From the NCBI RefSeq assembly GCF_027270315.1, contig NZ_CP114413.1:8246001-8310000 (forward strand): a stretch of DNA of 64,000 nt, written 5' to 3'. A model generated the notes under the pieces. The model was not told where the DNA came from, did no database searches, and saw only the letters and a list, made by a program, of their open reading frames with translations. Made by a program: the position numbers and the translations under genes. Every line of letters begins with the position of its first letter. Position 1 is the stretch's first letter. This stretch comes from Streptomyces cinnabarinus (lineage in GTDB: Bacteria > Actinomycetota > Actinomycetes > Streptomycetales > Streptomycetaceae). This document shows, piece by piece, positions 17,699 through 25,904 of this stretch.

Positions 17699-18517
17699 CT
17701 ACCGCTTGCGGCCCACTCCGCCGTAGAGCGCCACCTCAGCGGCCCCGGGGTCCTCGGGGCGCCAGCGCGAGCACGACACCACGCCCGGATCGAGGAGTTC
17801 GAGCCCGTCGAAGAAGCGGGCGACGGCCTCGGGGGAGCGCTGGGTGAGCGGGGGCGTGCCGTGCTCGTTCCAGAACCGCACCGCCCGGTCCACGTCCGGC
17901 ATGTCCGGGCCGGTCACCGTGTGCGACAGCACCAGATGACTGCCCGGCGGCAGCGCCTCAAGCAGCCGCCGCACGACGCCGTACGGATCCTCGTCGTCCC
18001 CGAGGAAGATCACCACCGAGAGCAGCAGCAGCCCCACCGGACGGCTGAGGTCCAGGGTGGCGGCGGCGCGCTCCAGGATCGCCTCGGGACGGCGCAGATC
18101 CTCGTCGAGATGGTCGGTGCGGCCCTCCGGGGAACTGGTCAGCAGGGCGCGGGCGTGCGCCAGCACCAGCGGGTCGTTGTCGACGTAGACGATCCGGGCG
18201 TCGGGGGCCAGCCGCTGCGCCACCTCGTGCGTGTTGTCCGCGGTGGGCAGCCCGGTCCCGATGTCGAGGAACTGGCGGATTCCGGCCTCGACGACCAGAT
18301 GACGCACCGCGCGGCCGAGGAAGTCACGGTCGGCGCGGGCGTAGTCGCCGATGGCCGGATGCAGGTCCCGGATCCGGTCGCCCGCCACCCGGTCCACCTC
18401 GTAGTAGTCCCCGCCGCCCAGCCAGTAGTTCCAGATCCGGGCCGTGTGCGGCTGGAGGGTGTTGATACGGGCGCGCAGCGACGCTCGGTCGGCCGCGGCC
18501 GACGGGTTCTCCCTCAC
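17699..18517 (-). CDS. SAM-dependent methyltransferase, DUF574 family
   Basis: 272 residues from the GTG at 18517, chosen because AGGAG lies seven bases upstream and the family homology (INTLQPHTARIWNYWLGGGD) begins shortly after. The SAM site is RQFLDIGTGLPTADNTHEVA, followed by RIVYVDNDPLVLAHARALL. Family members are numerous in Streptomyces and their methyl acceptors are mostly unknown. It is followed upstream on the same strand by the DUF3800 gene, 46 bases away. Confidence 0.85.
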   Translation of the reverse strand: MRENPSAAADRASLRARINTLQPHTARIWNYWLGGGDYYEVDRVAGDRIRDLHPAIGDYARADRDFLGRAVRHLVVEAGIRQFLDIGTGLPTADNTHEVAQRLAPDARIVYVDNDPLVLAHARALLTSSPEGRTDHLDEDLRRPEAILERAAATLDLSRPVGLLLLSVVIFLGDDEDPYGVVRRLLEALPPGSHLVLSHTVTGPDMPDVDRAVRFWNEHGTPPLTQRSPEAVARFFDGLELLDPGVVSCSRWRPEDPGAAEVALYGGVGRKR

Positions 18518-18563
18518 GGGACGGCTCCTGCGATGGCTGGATCGGTATGTGTCAACCCGCAAT

Positions 18564-19595
18564 CTAGACGCCCGAGTTGATGTTTGCCGAGGGGGCTGCG
18601 CCATCCGTTTCCGGCACCCCGAGCAGCACGCGGCCCGCCGCGTCGCCCCACACCGACGCCGGATCCACGTACGGGCGCAGCAGCGCGGCCAGCTCCGGAT
18701 CGGCCCGGCCGCCCAGCTCGTCGTCGGCGATCTTGCGGGCGATCCCGGCGAGGAAGTCGGCGAGCTGTATCCGCGGATCCTCCCGCGCGACCACCAGCTC
18801 GACCCCGGCCAGGCGCACCCCGGCCCGGCGGGCCCGGCCCTCGATCCAGGCGATCCGCTCCGGGGTCAGCATGTTCTGCCGGTCATGGACCAGCCGTACC
18901 GCGGCACCGCCCGCGCTCCAGTACGCGGCGGTGGCGACGATCGCGGGCAACAGGGGATTGAGCACCGGAATCAGCGGCGGGCCCGCCAGCAGTTCGGCCC
19001 GGTAGGCGTCCGCGCGGGCGCGGGCCGAGGCGAGCCGGTGCAGCGTTTCGGCCACCTCGTCCCCGGCGGCGACCGGCCGAAGCGCGCCGACGGTACGGAA
19101 GAAGGTGTCGACCGGAGCCTCGGGCTCACCCTCGTTGCGCACCCGCAGCAGCTGGTTGGCGGCCTGGAGGAACTCCCGCCAGCGCTCCGGCCCGAACAGC
19201 TCCGGCCCGCGCCGGTACAGCGGGAGGGCGGCGTCGGGATCGCCGAGCAGCAGGTCGACCGCCCGGTCCACCACGAAGTACGCCTTCTCGATCAGATGCA
19301 CCTGGGCGGTGCCGTGGATCGGCCCGGCGGGAGCGAGCAGCCACTCCAGGACCGCCCGGTGCTTCTCCCGGAGCAGATGGTTCGCCTTGTACTCCTCGGC
19401 GGGGGAGCGGATCCAGTCGCGGATCTCCTGCACGTACGCGGCGGCCACCGGCACCGGCAGCCGCACACTGGCGTGCGCGAACACCTCGGTGTTGCCGCCG
19501 GTGAGGTTCTCGCCGTCCGAGCCGGACTCGTCGCAGCCCACCTCGATCAGCCGCCCGGTCGCCGCCGGCCCCGTGTCCCCGCCATCGCTCGTCAC
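18564..19595 (-). CDS. DUF3800-like protein
   Basis: 343 residues from the GTG at 19595, preceded by AGGGGG at seven bases. The start of the domain, IEVGCDESGSDGENLTGG, and the near-terminal PRIQLADFLAGIARKIA match the two acidic motifs (DESG and QLADxxAG) of DUF3800, a family with an RNase H-like fold. Known relatives are found near mobile elements and defence genes, but the activity is unproven. The gene is probably cotranscribed with the methyltransferase downstream. Confidence 0.65.
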   Translation of the reverse strand: MTSDGGDTGPAATGRLIEVGCDESGSDGENLTGGNTEVFAHASVRLPVPVAAAYVQEIRDWIRSPAEEYKANHLLREKHRAVLEWLLAPAGPIHGTAQVHLIEKAYFVVDRAVDLLLGDPDAALPLYRRGPELFGPERWREFLQAANQLLRVRNEGEPEAPVDTFFRTVGALRPVAAGDEVAETLHRLASARARADAYRAELLAGPPLIPVLNPLLPAIVATAAYWSAGGAAVRLVHDRQNMLTPERIAWIEGRARRAGVRLAGVELVVAREDPRIQLADFLAGIARKIADDELGGRADPELAALLRPYVDPASVWGDAAGRVLLGVPETDGAAPSANINSGV

Positions 19596-19674
19596 CGTGC
19601 AGCCCCCTGTCGTGTGCACCGGCTCCAGCATCCCGCACGAGGGGCCCGCGAGGCTCCTGCTTAAACTGCCGCCC

Positions 19675-20061
19675 ATGGACGACACGCCGCTGGAGCGGCT
19701 CGGCACCGGCCAGTACCTGCTGATCACCAGCTACCGCAAGAACGGCACCCCCGTCCCGACCCCGGTGTGGGTGGTGCGCGACGGCGACACCCTCGGTGTG
19801 TGGACGGTCGCCGACTCCTGGAAGGTCAAGCGCATCAGGGCCCGCGGGGACATCCTGGTCGGCCCCTGCGATCTGCGCGGCAATCCGACCGGGGACCCGG
19901 TCCCGGCCACCGCCGAGATCACTGACCGGGAGACCAGCGCCCGCTACCGCAAGCTGATCGCGCGCAAGTACGGTCTTGTCGGCCGCCTCACCCTGCTCGG
20001 CAGCCGTGTCCGCCGGGGCGCGGACGGCACGGTGGGTGTGCGGATCAGGCTGACGGCGTAG
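19675..20061 (+). CDS. PPOX-class F420-dependent oxidoreductase
   Basis: 128 residues with the split-barrel fold of flavin/F420-binding proteins: YLLITSYRKNGTPVPTPVWV at the start and WKVKRIRARGDILVGPCDLR in the middle are typical. Members reduce diverse substrates with F420H2; the substrate here is unknown. It is divergent from the DUF3800 gene over 79 bases. Confidence 0.85.
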   Translation: MDDTPLERLGTGQYLLITSYRKNGTPVPTPVWVVRDGDTLGVWTVADSWKVKRIRARGDILVGPCDLRGNPTGDPVPATAEITDRETSARYRKLIARKYGLVGRLTLLGSRVRRGADGTVGVRIRLTA

Positions 20062-20119
20062 TGCCGTAGGGCCGTTGTGCCCCAGGTCCGAGCCCGGCAG
20101 GTGCGCGGGGCGGCGCTCC

Positions 20120-20542
20120 TCAGGTCCAGGCGCGGTACGGCTCGTCCACCAGCTGGAAGACCGGCTCGCCCCGCACCGGGTCCTTGGCCTGGGAGAGGCG
20201 GACCCGGTCCCCGCTGTGGATGCCGATCAGCGGGCCCATCACCCGGCCGCGCACCACGAACCCCTCGGCCATCTCGACCAGCGACACATTGCGCGCGGCC
20301 GGGGTGTTGCGGTGCACCACCGTCGCGTGCCGCACCGTCCCCGTGCCCTCACTGCGCTCCGTGCGCAGCTCGCTGCCCTGGCAGACCGGACACAGCAGCC
20401 GGTGGTACATCGCGGTACCGCACCAGGTGCAGCGCTGGAAGAGCATGGCGTCGGTGCCCTGGGTGGCCGCGCCGGTGGCTTCGAGTACGCCGACCGCGGG
20501 GCCGGCGGTCTGGCGAGCAACGCTTCCTGAGGGGTGGTACAC
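20120..20542 (-). CDS. Zn-ribbon OB-fold protein (DUF35-like)
   Basis: 140 residues from the GTG at 20542, with GGGAG nine bases upstream. A zinc ribbon is visible (CTWCGTAMYHRLLCPVC), followed by an OB-fold half (GFVVRGRVMGPLIGIHSGDR). Such proteins usually assist thiolases or acyl-CoA enzymes, but no thiolase is adjacent. A perfect TGGCACT/AGTGCCA palindrome lies about 100 bases upstream and is shared with the neighbouring TetR gene, so the TetR protein probably controls it. Confidence 0.8.
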   Translation of the reverse strand: MYHPSGSVARQTAGPAVGVLEATGAATQGTDAMLFQRCTWCGTAMYHRLLCPVCQGSELRTERSEGTGTVRHATVVHRNTPAARNVSLVEMAEGFVVRGRVMGPLIGIHSGDRVRLSQAKDPVRGEPVFQLVDEPYRAWT

Positions 20543-20641
20543 GCTGGTCAACTCCCTGCGCTCGGCCGGAATCCCACGCACGCGGGACGGCCGCGCACGC
20601 ACGTGCCCGGTCGCTGTGCCACCGTGCACACCGGCAGCGTA

Positions 20642-20656
20642 TGGCACTCAGTGCCA
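20642..20656. promoter_or_regulatory. TetR-type operator, copy 1
   Basis: TGGCACTCAGTGCCA is a perfect 15-bp palindrome apart from its centre base, located between the TetR gene and the downstream Zn-ribbon gene. A near-identical copy lies upstream of the TetR gene at 21487-21500. Confidence 0.7.
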
Positions 20657-20687
20657 GAGGTAAAGGCACTCCGTACCCTCAATCTGC

Positions 20688-21455
20688 TCAGTTCGTGAGG
20701 GATCCCCGAGCGGTCTCGATCTCCTGGACGACCCGCCACAGGGGCGCGTCCCGGCGGGCCACCACGACCATCACGTCCTCGGACCGCGCGTCGGCGAGCC
20801 CCGGGGGCGGGGCGCCGAAGGACGACTGCACATAGCTCAGCGCGTGGTCGACGGTGGCGTCCGCGTCGCCCTGCCCGTCCGAACGCAGCCAGGAACGCAG
20901 CGCGTTGTTGTGCGCGGCGACCACCGCGGCCGCGATCACGTCGGCCTGGAGCGTCCCGTCGCGCCGGCCCGTGAAGCGCGCCCGCAGATACGCGGCGAGC
21001 GCCCGCTCATAGCGCCACACCACCGACAGCTCATAGGCGCGCAGGCCCGGCACCTGCCGGGTGAGCCGGTAGCGCTGCACGGAGAAGGTCGGGTTCTCCG
21101 CGTACAGGCGCAGCACCAGGCGCGCCGCGTCGCACACCCGCCGCACCGGCTCCTCGTCCCCTGCCCCCGAGGCCAGGAACGCCGTCATGTCGGTCAGGCA
21201 GCGCTCGTGGTCGGGGAAGACGACGTCCTCCTTGGACGGGAAGTACCGGAAGAACGACCGCCGCCCCACCCCCGCCAGCGTCACGATGTCGTCGATCGTG
21301 GTCTGTTCGTAGCCCCGCTCCAGGAACAGCCGGAAGGCCGCGGCGACCAGTGCCTCCCGCATGGGCGGCTTCGCGGCCGCCGCCTCAGCCTTCTCGGCCT
21401 TCTCAGCCTTCTCGGCCTTCTCGCCACGGCGGGGCGCCGCACTGCTGGAGCTCAT
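20688..21455 (-). CDS. TetR-family transcriptional regulator
   Basis: 255 residues. The helix-turn-helix is clear (TTIDDIVTLAGVGRRSFFRY). The protein begins with an unusual lysine/glutamate/alanine repeat (GEKAEKAEKAEKAE). The C-terminal ligand domain is not assignable to a known inducer. Palindromes matching a TetR operator lie just upstream (autoregulation) and before the downstream Zn-ribbon gene. DUF35-like targets hint at acyl-CoA or lipid metabolism. Confidence 0.88.
   Translation of the reverse strand: MSSSSAAPRRGEKAEKAEKAEKAEAAAAKPPMREALVAAAFRLFLERGYEQTTIDDIVTLAGVGRRSFFRYFPSKEDVVFPDHERCLTDMTAFLASGAGDEEPVRRVCDAARLVLRLYAENPTFSVQRYRLTRQVPGLRAYELSVVWRYERALAAYLRARFTGRRDGTLQADVIAAAVVAAHNNALRSWLRSDGQGDADATVDHALSYVQSSFGAPPPGLADARSEDVMVVVARRDAPLWRVVQEIETARGSLTN
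21388..21423. repeat. Four tandem 9-bp units in the TetR gene
   Basis: GCCTTCTCG/GCCTTCTCA is repeated four times head to tail. On the minus strand it encodes the KAE repeat at the N-terminus of the TetR protein and could vary by slippage. Confidence 0.75.
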
Positions 21456-21486
21456 GGTCGGGAACGTAGCACCTGATCACCTGTGA

Positions 21487-21522
21487 TGGCACTCAGTGCA
21501 GCGTGGACGGGGAACTGAGTGC
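21487..21522. promoter_or_regulatory. TetR-type operator, copy 2 with an extra half-site
   Basis: TGGCACTCAGTGCA at 21487-21500 repeats the palindrome seen at 20642, with an inner perfect GCACTCAGTGC. ACTGAGTGC at 21514-21522 is an additional half-site. It lies in the divergent region between the TetR gene and the DUF6629-like membrane protein. Confidence 0.65.
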
Positions 21523-21577
21523 ATTTGGCGTGGACAGGAGAAGATGGAGTTCCTGCCGTTCGATCACCGGGGGAGCG

Positions 21578-22204
21578 ATGTGCTGGAGCGCGGAGGCCGA
21601 CCTCGTGGCGGGCGCCGGCATCGCCGCCATCGGCGTGGCCTGCGTGGTACAGGCCCGCGGCGCCCGTGATCTGCCGCTGGCGGCGCTGCCCCTGCTGCTG
21701 GGCGCGCACCAACTGATCGAGGCCGCGGTCTGGGCGCAGGACGGCGGAACCGGCCCCGCGGTCCTCGCCTGGGCCGTCATCGCGCTCCCGCTGCTGCCGT
21801 TGTGGGTGCCGGTCGGCGCCTTCGCGGCGGCTCCACGGCGGGCCCGGCCACGGCTGCTCGTCCCGCTCGCCCTCGGCATCGCCACCGCGGCGACGCTCTC
21901 CTACATCCTCGCCACCCGGCCGGTGCGCGCCGAGATCCGCGGCCACACCGTCGGATACGTCGTCGACCTGCCGCATGCCGAACTGGTGATCGCTGGATAC
22001 CTGCTCGCCACCGTCGGCTCCCTCCTGCTCTCCGGTGAGCGGGGACTGGTGACGCTCGGGGTGCTGGTGGCCGTGGGGGCACTGATCTGCGCGGCACTGT
22101 GGCGGACGGAGTTCGTGTCGACGTGGTGCGCGTTCGCCGCGGTGGTCTCGGTGGTGCTGCTGGGGTGGGTGCGCGGGAGTGGGGGTCGGGCCGCAGCGAT
22201 GTGA
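21578..22204 (+). CDS. DUF6629-like membrane protein
   Basis: 208 residues from the ATG at 21578 (MCWSAEADLVAGAGIAAIGV, a characteristic family start), with GGGGGAG just upstream. About six hydrophobic segments span the protein (for example VLAWAVIALPLLPLWVPVG and LVTLGVLVAVGALICAALW). Function unknown. It ends directly at the LacI-type operator. Confidence 0.75.
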   Translation: MCWSAEADLVAGAGIAAIGVACVVQARGARDLPLAALPLLLGAHQLIEAAVWAQDGGTGPAVLAWAVIALPLLPLWVPVGAFAAAPRRARPRLLVPLALGIATAATLSYILATRPVRAEIRGHTVGYVVDLPHAELVIAGYLLATVGSLLLSGERGLVTLGVLVAVGALICAALWRTEFVSTWCAFAAVVSVVLLGWVRGSGGRAAAM

Positions 22205-22233
22205 TCGTATTGATCGCAAACGATCGATACGAT
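22204..22233. promoter_or_regulatory. 30-bp operator of the cluster 2 regulator
   Basis: ATCGTATTGATCG at 22204-22216 and CGATCGATACGAT at 22221-22233 form a 13-bp inverted repeat with one mismatch around CAAA, 77 bases before the regulator start. The 16 bases at 22218-22233 recur exactly, in reverse complement, at 32826-32841 upstream of the polysaccharide lyase. Confidence 0.8.
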
Positions 22234-22309
22234 GGTGGGCGTAGAGTGAGCGCTCCGGGATCATGCCTCTGCCCGTGCCCGGAAACACGTCACCGACCAG
22301 GGGGAACCC

Positions 22310-23401
22310 ATGCGACTCCATGTCGACCAGCGCCATGAGCGAGTGCTCGAACTCGTCCGCGAGCGGCGCAGCATCCGGGTCGCCGAACTCGCCACCGAAC
22401 TCGGGGTCTCCGCGGTCACCTTGCGACGGGACGTGGAGGCGCTGGCAGCCCAGGGGCGGGTGCAGCGGCTGCACGGCGCGGTGGTCTGGCCGGAGGGCGC
22501 CGCCACCGAACCGCGCGAGCGGCCGGCGGGCGCCGAGGGCGTGGTGATCGGAATGATCGTGCCGACCACGAACTACATCTTCGCCGACATCGTCCGCGGC
22601 GCCCGGGAGGCCGTCGCGGCGCAGGGCGGACGGCTCGTGCTCGGGGTGTCCGGGTATGTCGACGCCGAGGACTCCGTGCAGGCCGAGCATCTGATCGCGG
22701 GTGGCGCGCAGGGGCTGCTCGTCGCGCCGAGCTGGTTCGGGGGAGTGCCCGAGGACGGGCAGGAGAAATGGCTGCTGGCGCATGACGTCCCGGCGGTCCT
22801 GGTGGAACGCTCGGCGCCCCCCGGCAACCCCGCCGCCGTCCTGGACCGGGTCCGCACCGACCGCGCCCACGGCGCCGCCGTCGCCGTCGGGCACTTCGCC
22901 GCTCTCGGCCACCGCAAGATCACCGCGGTGCTCCAGGAGGGCCCGCACGCCGACCAGATCTCCGCCGGATTCCGGGCCGCAGTGCGGGCCCTCGGACTGG
23001 ACGTCGACATCGACGCCCCGGCGGTGCGCGAGCACGGCGACTACGAGGCGAGCGTCGACCACCTCGTCGACGCCGTGCACAAGCGCGGGGTCACCGCAGC
23101 GCTGGTGCACAGCGACGAGGACGCGATCGTGCTGGTGCCGCGGCTCCAGGCCGCCGGGGTGCGGGTGCCGGACGACCTGGCGCTGATCGCCTACGACGAC
23201 GAGGTCGCGGGCCTGTCCGACGTGCCCCTCACCGCCGTCGCCCCGCCCAAGCGCGCGGTCGGCGAACTGGCCGCCAAACTGCTGCTCCGGCGGCTGGCGG
23301 AGCGCCGCGACGGGCGGCAGCCGGGGCCCGGTCAACACGTCGACCTGCTGCCCGTGTTGAGGATCCGCACCTCCTGCGGCGGTGAAGCGATCGCGGAGTG
23401 A
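22310..23401 (+). CDS. DeoR-HTH / LacI-type sugar-binding regulator (cluster 2)
   Basis: 363 residues. The N-terminus is a DeoR-type helix-turn-helix (IRVAELATELGVSAVTLRRD), joined to a periplasmic-binding-protein-like effector domain from about residue 78 (VVIGMIVPTTNYIFADIVRG, then LGHRKITAVLQEG, and LALIAYDDEVAGLSDVPLTA). It is probably a repressor released by a sugar imported by the downstream ABC system. Matching operator elements occur before its own gene, in the promoter of the binding-protein gene and before the polysaccharide lyase gene. Confidence 0.88.
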   Translation: MRLHVDQRHERVLELVRERRSIRVAELATELGVSAVTLRRDVEALAAQGRVQRLHGAVVWPEGAATEPRERPAGAEGVVIGMIVPTTNYIFADIVRGAREAVAAQGGRLVLGVSGYVDAEDSVQAEHLIAGGAQGLLVAPSWFGGVPEDGQEKWLLAHDVPAVLVERSAPPGNPAAVLDRVRTDRAHGAAVAVGHFAALGHRKITAVLQEGPHADQISAGFRAAVRALGLDVDIDAPAVREHGDYEASVDHLVDAVHKRGVTAALVHSDEDAIVLVPRLQAAGVRVPDDLALIAYDDEVAGLSDVPLTAVAPPKRAVGELAAKLLLRRLAERRDGRQPGPGQHVDLLPVLRIRTSCGGEAIAE

Positions 23402-23418
23402 GCGTTACGTTCATTGTG

Positions 23419-23478
23419 CGATCGTTTTGATTGTCTTGGTCGAACGCTCTTGACGTCGATCGTTCTGGCGCAAAAGAT
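23419..23478 (+). promoter_or_regulatory. Promoter and operators of the cluster 2 importer
   Basis: CGATCGTTT at 23419-23427 and CGATCGTT at 23457-23464 repeat the core of the regulator operator. The second lies in the 17-base spacer between a -35 like TTGACG (23450-23455) and a weak -10 like AAAGAT (23473-23478), where bound repressor would block RNA polymerase. Confidence 0.5.
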
Positions 23479-23525
23479 GTCCTGCGACCGCCTCTTCCCG
23501 TACGAGGTCCCGTAGGAGACGTGCC

Positions 23526-24836
23526 ATGACGCGCACTTCACGTTCGTTCCGCAGCACCGCCACCCTCGCCGCCGTCGCCGCGCTCGGCCTGCTCGCCACC
23601 GCGTGCGGCGGCGATGGCGACTCGACCGACACCGCCGGCGACGGCAAGCCGGTCACCCTCACCTACTGGACCTGGACGCTCGGGGCCAAGTCGACCGTCG
23701 AGGCGTTCAACAGGACGCACCAGGACATCAAGGTCGAGCTCACCGAGATACCGAGCGGCACCGAGGGGTACAGCAAGCTCGCCAACGCCGTGCAGGCGGG
23801 CAACGCGCCGGATGTGGCGACGATCGAGTACCAGATGGTCCCCGAGTTCGCCAGCCAGGGTAATTTGATCGATCTGACCGAGTACGCAGGCGAAACGGTC
23901 AAGACGAAGTTCCCGCAGGCCGTACAGGACCTGGTGACCTTCGGCGGCAAGACCTGGACCGTCCCCTACGACGCGGCGCCGCAGCTCTACTACTACCGCA
24001 CCGACCTGTTCAAGAAGTTCGGCATCGAGGTCCCCACCACCTGGGACGAGTTCAAGGCGGCCGCGGAGAAGGTCAGGAAGCAGGACAAGAACGCCCGGCT
24101 CGCCTCCATGCCGAAGAACGACCCCGCGCTGCTGGCCGCCCTGTCCTGGCAGGCCGGGGCGAAGTGGTTCTCCGTCGAGCGCGACGCCTGGAAGCCCGCC
24201 GTCGACGACGCCGCGACCAACAAGGTCACCTCCTACTGGGACGGACTGATCGAGGACGACCTCGTGCAGTCCTACACCGGCTACAGCCCCGAGGAGACCA
24301 AGGCCCGCACCTCCGGCAGGACCCTGTCCTTCCTCGGCGCCACCTGGTCCGCGGGCGCCATGAAGACCGCCATGCCCGACCTCGCCGGCAAGTGGGCCGT
24401 CGCGCCCATGCCCCACTGGGGCACCGCCGCCAGCGGCAACTACGGCGGCACCTCCTACGGCGTCCTCAAGGGCAGCGACCAGGCCGAGGCCGCCGCCGAG
24501 TTCATCACCTGGCTCACCACGAACAAGGCCGGAGTCGAGTCTCGCCTTGCCGACCTGGAGTCGCCCAGCAGCGCCCTCCCGGCCAACCCCGGGATGCGGG
24601 AGGTGGCCGCCGCGAAGTTCGACACCGCCTATCTGAACGGCCAGGACCTCTACGCCCTCGCCTCCGAGCAGGCCGAGACCATCGTCCCCGGCTGGACCTG
24701 GGGCCCGAACCAGATGGACGTCTACACCGCGGTCCAGGACCAGACCGCCAAGTCCGACTTCACCTCCGGAGTCGAGGCGGGCCAGCGGAAGGCGGAGTCC
24801 GGCATCACGGAACGCGGCCTGAAGCTCGCGAAGTAG
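23526..24836 (+). CDS. Sugar ABC transporter substrate-binding lipoprotein (cluster 2)
   Basis: 436 residues. The signal peptide ends in the lipobox LLATAC. Typical family 1 binding-protein features include LTYWTWTLGAKSTVEAFNRT and WTVPYDAAPQLYYYRTDLFK. It is the first gene of the cluster 2 operon under the upstream regulator. Ligand unknown; the polysaccharide lyase in the same apparent regulon makes an unsaturated uronic-acid-containing oligosaccharide a reasonable guess. Confidence 0.88.
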   Translation: MTRTSRSFRSTATLAAVAALGLLATACGGDGDSTDTAGDGKPVTLTYWTWTLGAKSTVEAFNRTHQDIKVELTEIPSGTEGYSKLANAVQAGNAPDVATIEYQMVPEFASQGNLIDLTEYAGETVKTKFPQAVQDLVTFGGKTWTVPYDAAPQLYYYRTDLFKKFGIEVPTTWDEFKAAAEKVRKQDKNARLASMPKNDPALLAALSWQAGAKWFSVERDAWKPAVDDAATNKVTSYWDGLIEDDLVQSYTGYSPEETKARTSGRTLSFLGATWSAGAMKTAMPDLAGKWAVAPMPHWGTAASGNYGGTSYGVLKGSDQAEAAAEFITWLTTNKAGVESRLADLESPSSALPANPGMREVAAAKFDTAYLNGQDLYALASEQAETIVPGWTWGPNQMDVYTAVQDQTAKSDFTSGVEAGQRKAESGITERGLKLAK

Positions 24837-24935
24837 TCACGCGGCGCGGCCTCCCCTCGCCCACCCCTCGCGGCGCCCCGCCCCCGCCCTCCCCGGCAGG
24901 GGCAACGCGTCGCCCGACCCCGCCAAGGAGATGCT

Positions 24936-25904
24936 GTGGCAGCACCCTCCGCCCCGGTCGCGCGGCCCGCGGCCGTCCGTGCGCCCGCGCCGCCGGCGTC
25001 CGGCGCCTCGCCGCTGCGGCGCGGGCAGCGCCGTACCGCCGCCCTGTTCATCGTCCCGTTCTTCGTCCTGTTCGCCGTGGTGATGGCGGCGCCTATCGCC
25101 TACGCGGTGTGGATGAGCCTGTTCCAGGAGCGCTCCTCCGGACTCGGCTTCGGGGGCACCGAGCGGGTGTTCGCGGGCCTCGGCAACTACACCGAGGCCC
25201 TTTCCGACGCCGGCTTCCGGGCCTCCTTCGGGCACATCGCGCTGTACTGCGCCCTGTACATCCCGGTGATGATCGGCGGCTCCCTCGCCCTGGCCCTGCT
25301 GGTGGACTCCGCCCTGGCCCGCGCCAAGCGGTTCTTCCAGCTCGCCCTGTTCCTGCCGCACGCGATCCCCGGACTGATCGCCTCGATCATCTGGATCTAC
25401 CTGTACACACCCGGTCTGAGCCCGGTGCTCGACTGGATCGGTGCGCTCGGCGGCTCCTGGGACTTCTACCGCAGCGATCATGTGCTCAGCTCCCTGGTCA
25501 ACCTGACCGCCTGGCAGTGGACCGGCTACAACATGGTCATCTTCTACGCGGCCCTGCAGGCCGTACCGCGCGAAGTGATCGAAGCGGCCGTCGTGGACGG
25601 CGCCGGCGCCCTGCGCACGGCCCTCCAGATCATGGTCCCGATGATCGCTTCCGCGGTCGTCATGACCGTTCTGTTCACCTGCGTCGGCGCGATCCAGATC
25701 TTCACCGAACCGAAGCTCCTCAACCAGCGCGGCGCCCCCTCGATCGACACCGAGTGGTCCCCGACCCTCTACATCTGGAAGGCCGGTTTCGTGCAGCACG
25801 ACTACGGCCTGGCCGCCGCCGCGTCCCTGATGCTCGCCGCGCTCGGTATCGCCCTCTCCTACCTCGTCACCCGGCTCGGCAACCGGTGGAAGGCCGCGCA
25901 ATGA
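24936..25904 (+). CDS. Sugar ABC transporter permease, MalF-type (cluster 2)
   Basis: 322 residues from the GTG at 24936, preceded by AAGGAG. Six membrane segments follow a proline/alanine-rich cytoplasmic N-terminus. The EAA loop reads IEAAVVDGAGALRTALQIMV. Its stop overlaps the ATG of the second permease by four bases. Confidence 0.9.
   Translation: MAAPSAPVARPAAVRAPAPPASGASPLRRGQRRTAALFIVPFFVLFAVVMAAPIAYAVWMSLFQERSSGLGFGGTERVFAGLGNYTEALSDAGFRASFGHIALYCALYIPVMIGGSLALALLVDSALARAKRFFQLALFLPHAIPGLIASIIWIYLYTPGLSPVLDWIGALGGSWDFYRSDHVLSSLVNLTAWQWTGYNMVIFYAALQAVPREVIEAAVVDGAGALRTALQIMVPMIASAVVMTVLFTCVGAIQIFTEPKLLNQRGAPSIDTEWSPTLYIWKAGFVQHDYGLAAAASLMLAALGIALSYLVTRLGNRWKAAQ

Noticed and set aside
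22250..22309. Upstream extension of the DeoR/LacI-type regulator
   Set aside because: The conserved helix-turn-helix begins close to the ATG at 22310 and the upstream bases are better explained as leader after the operator.
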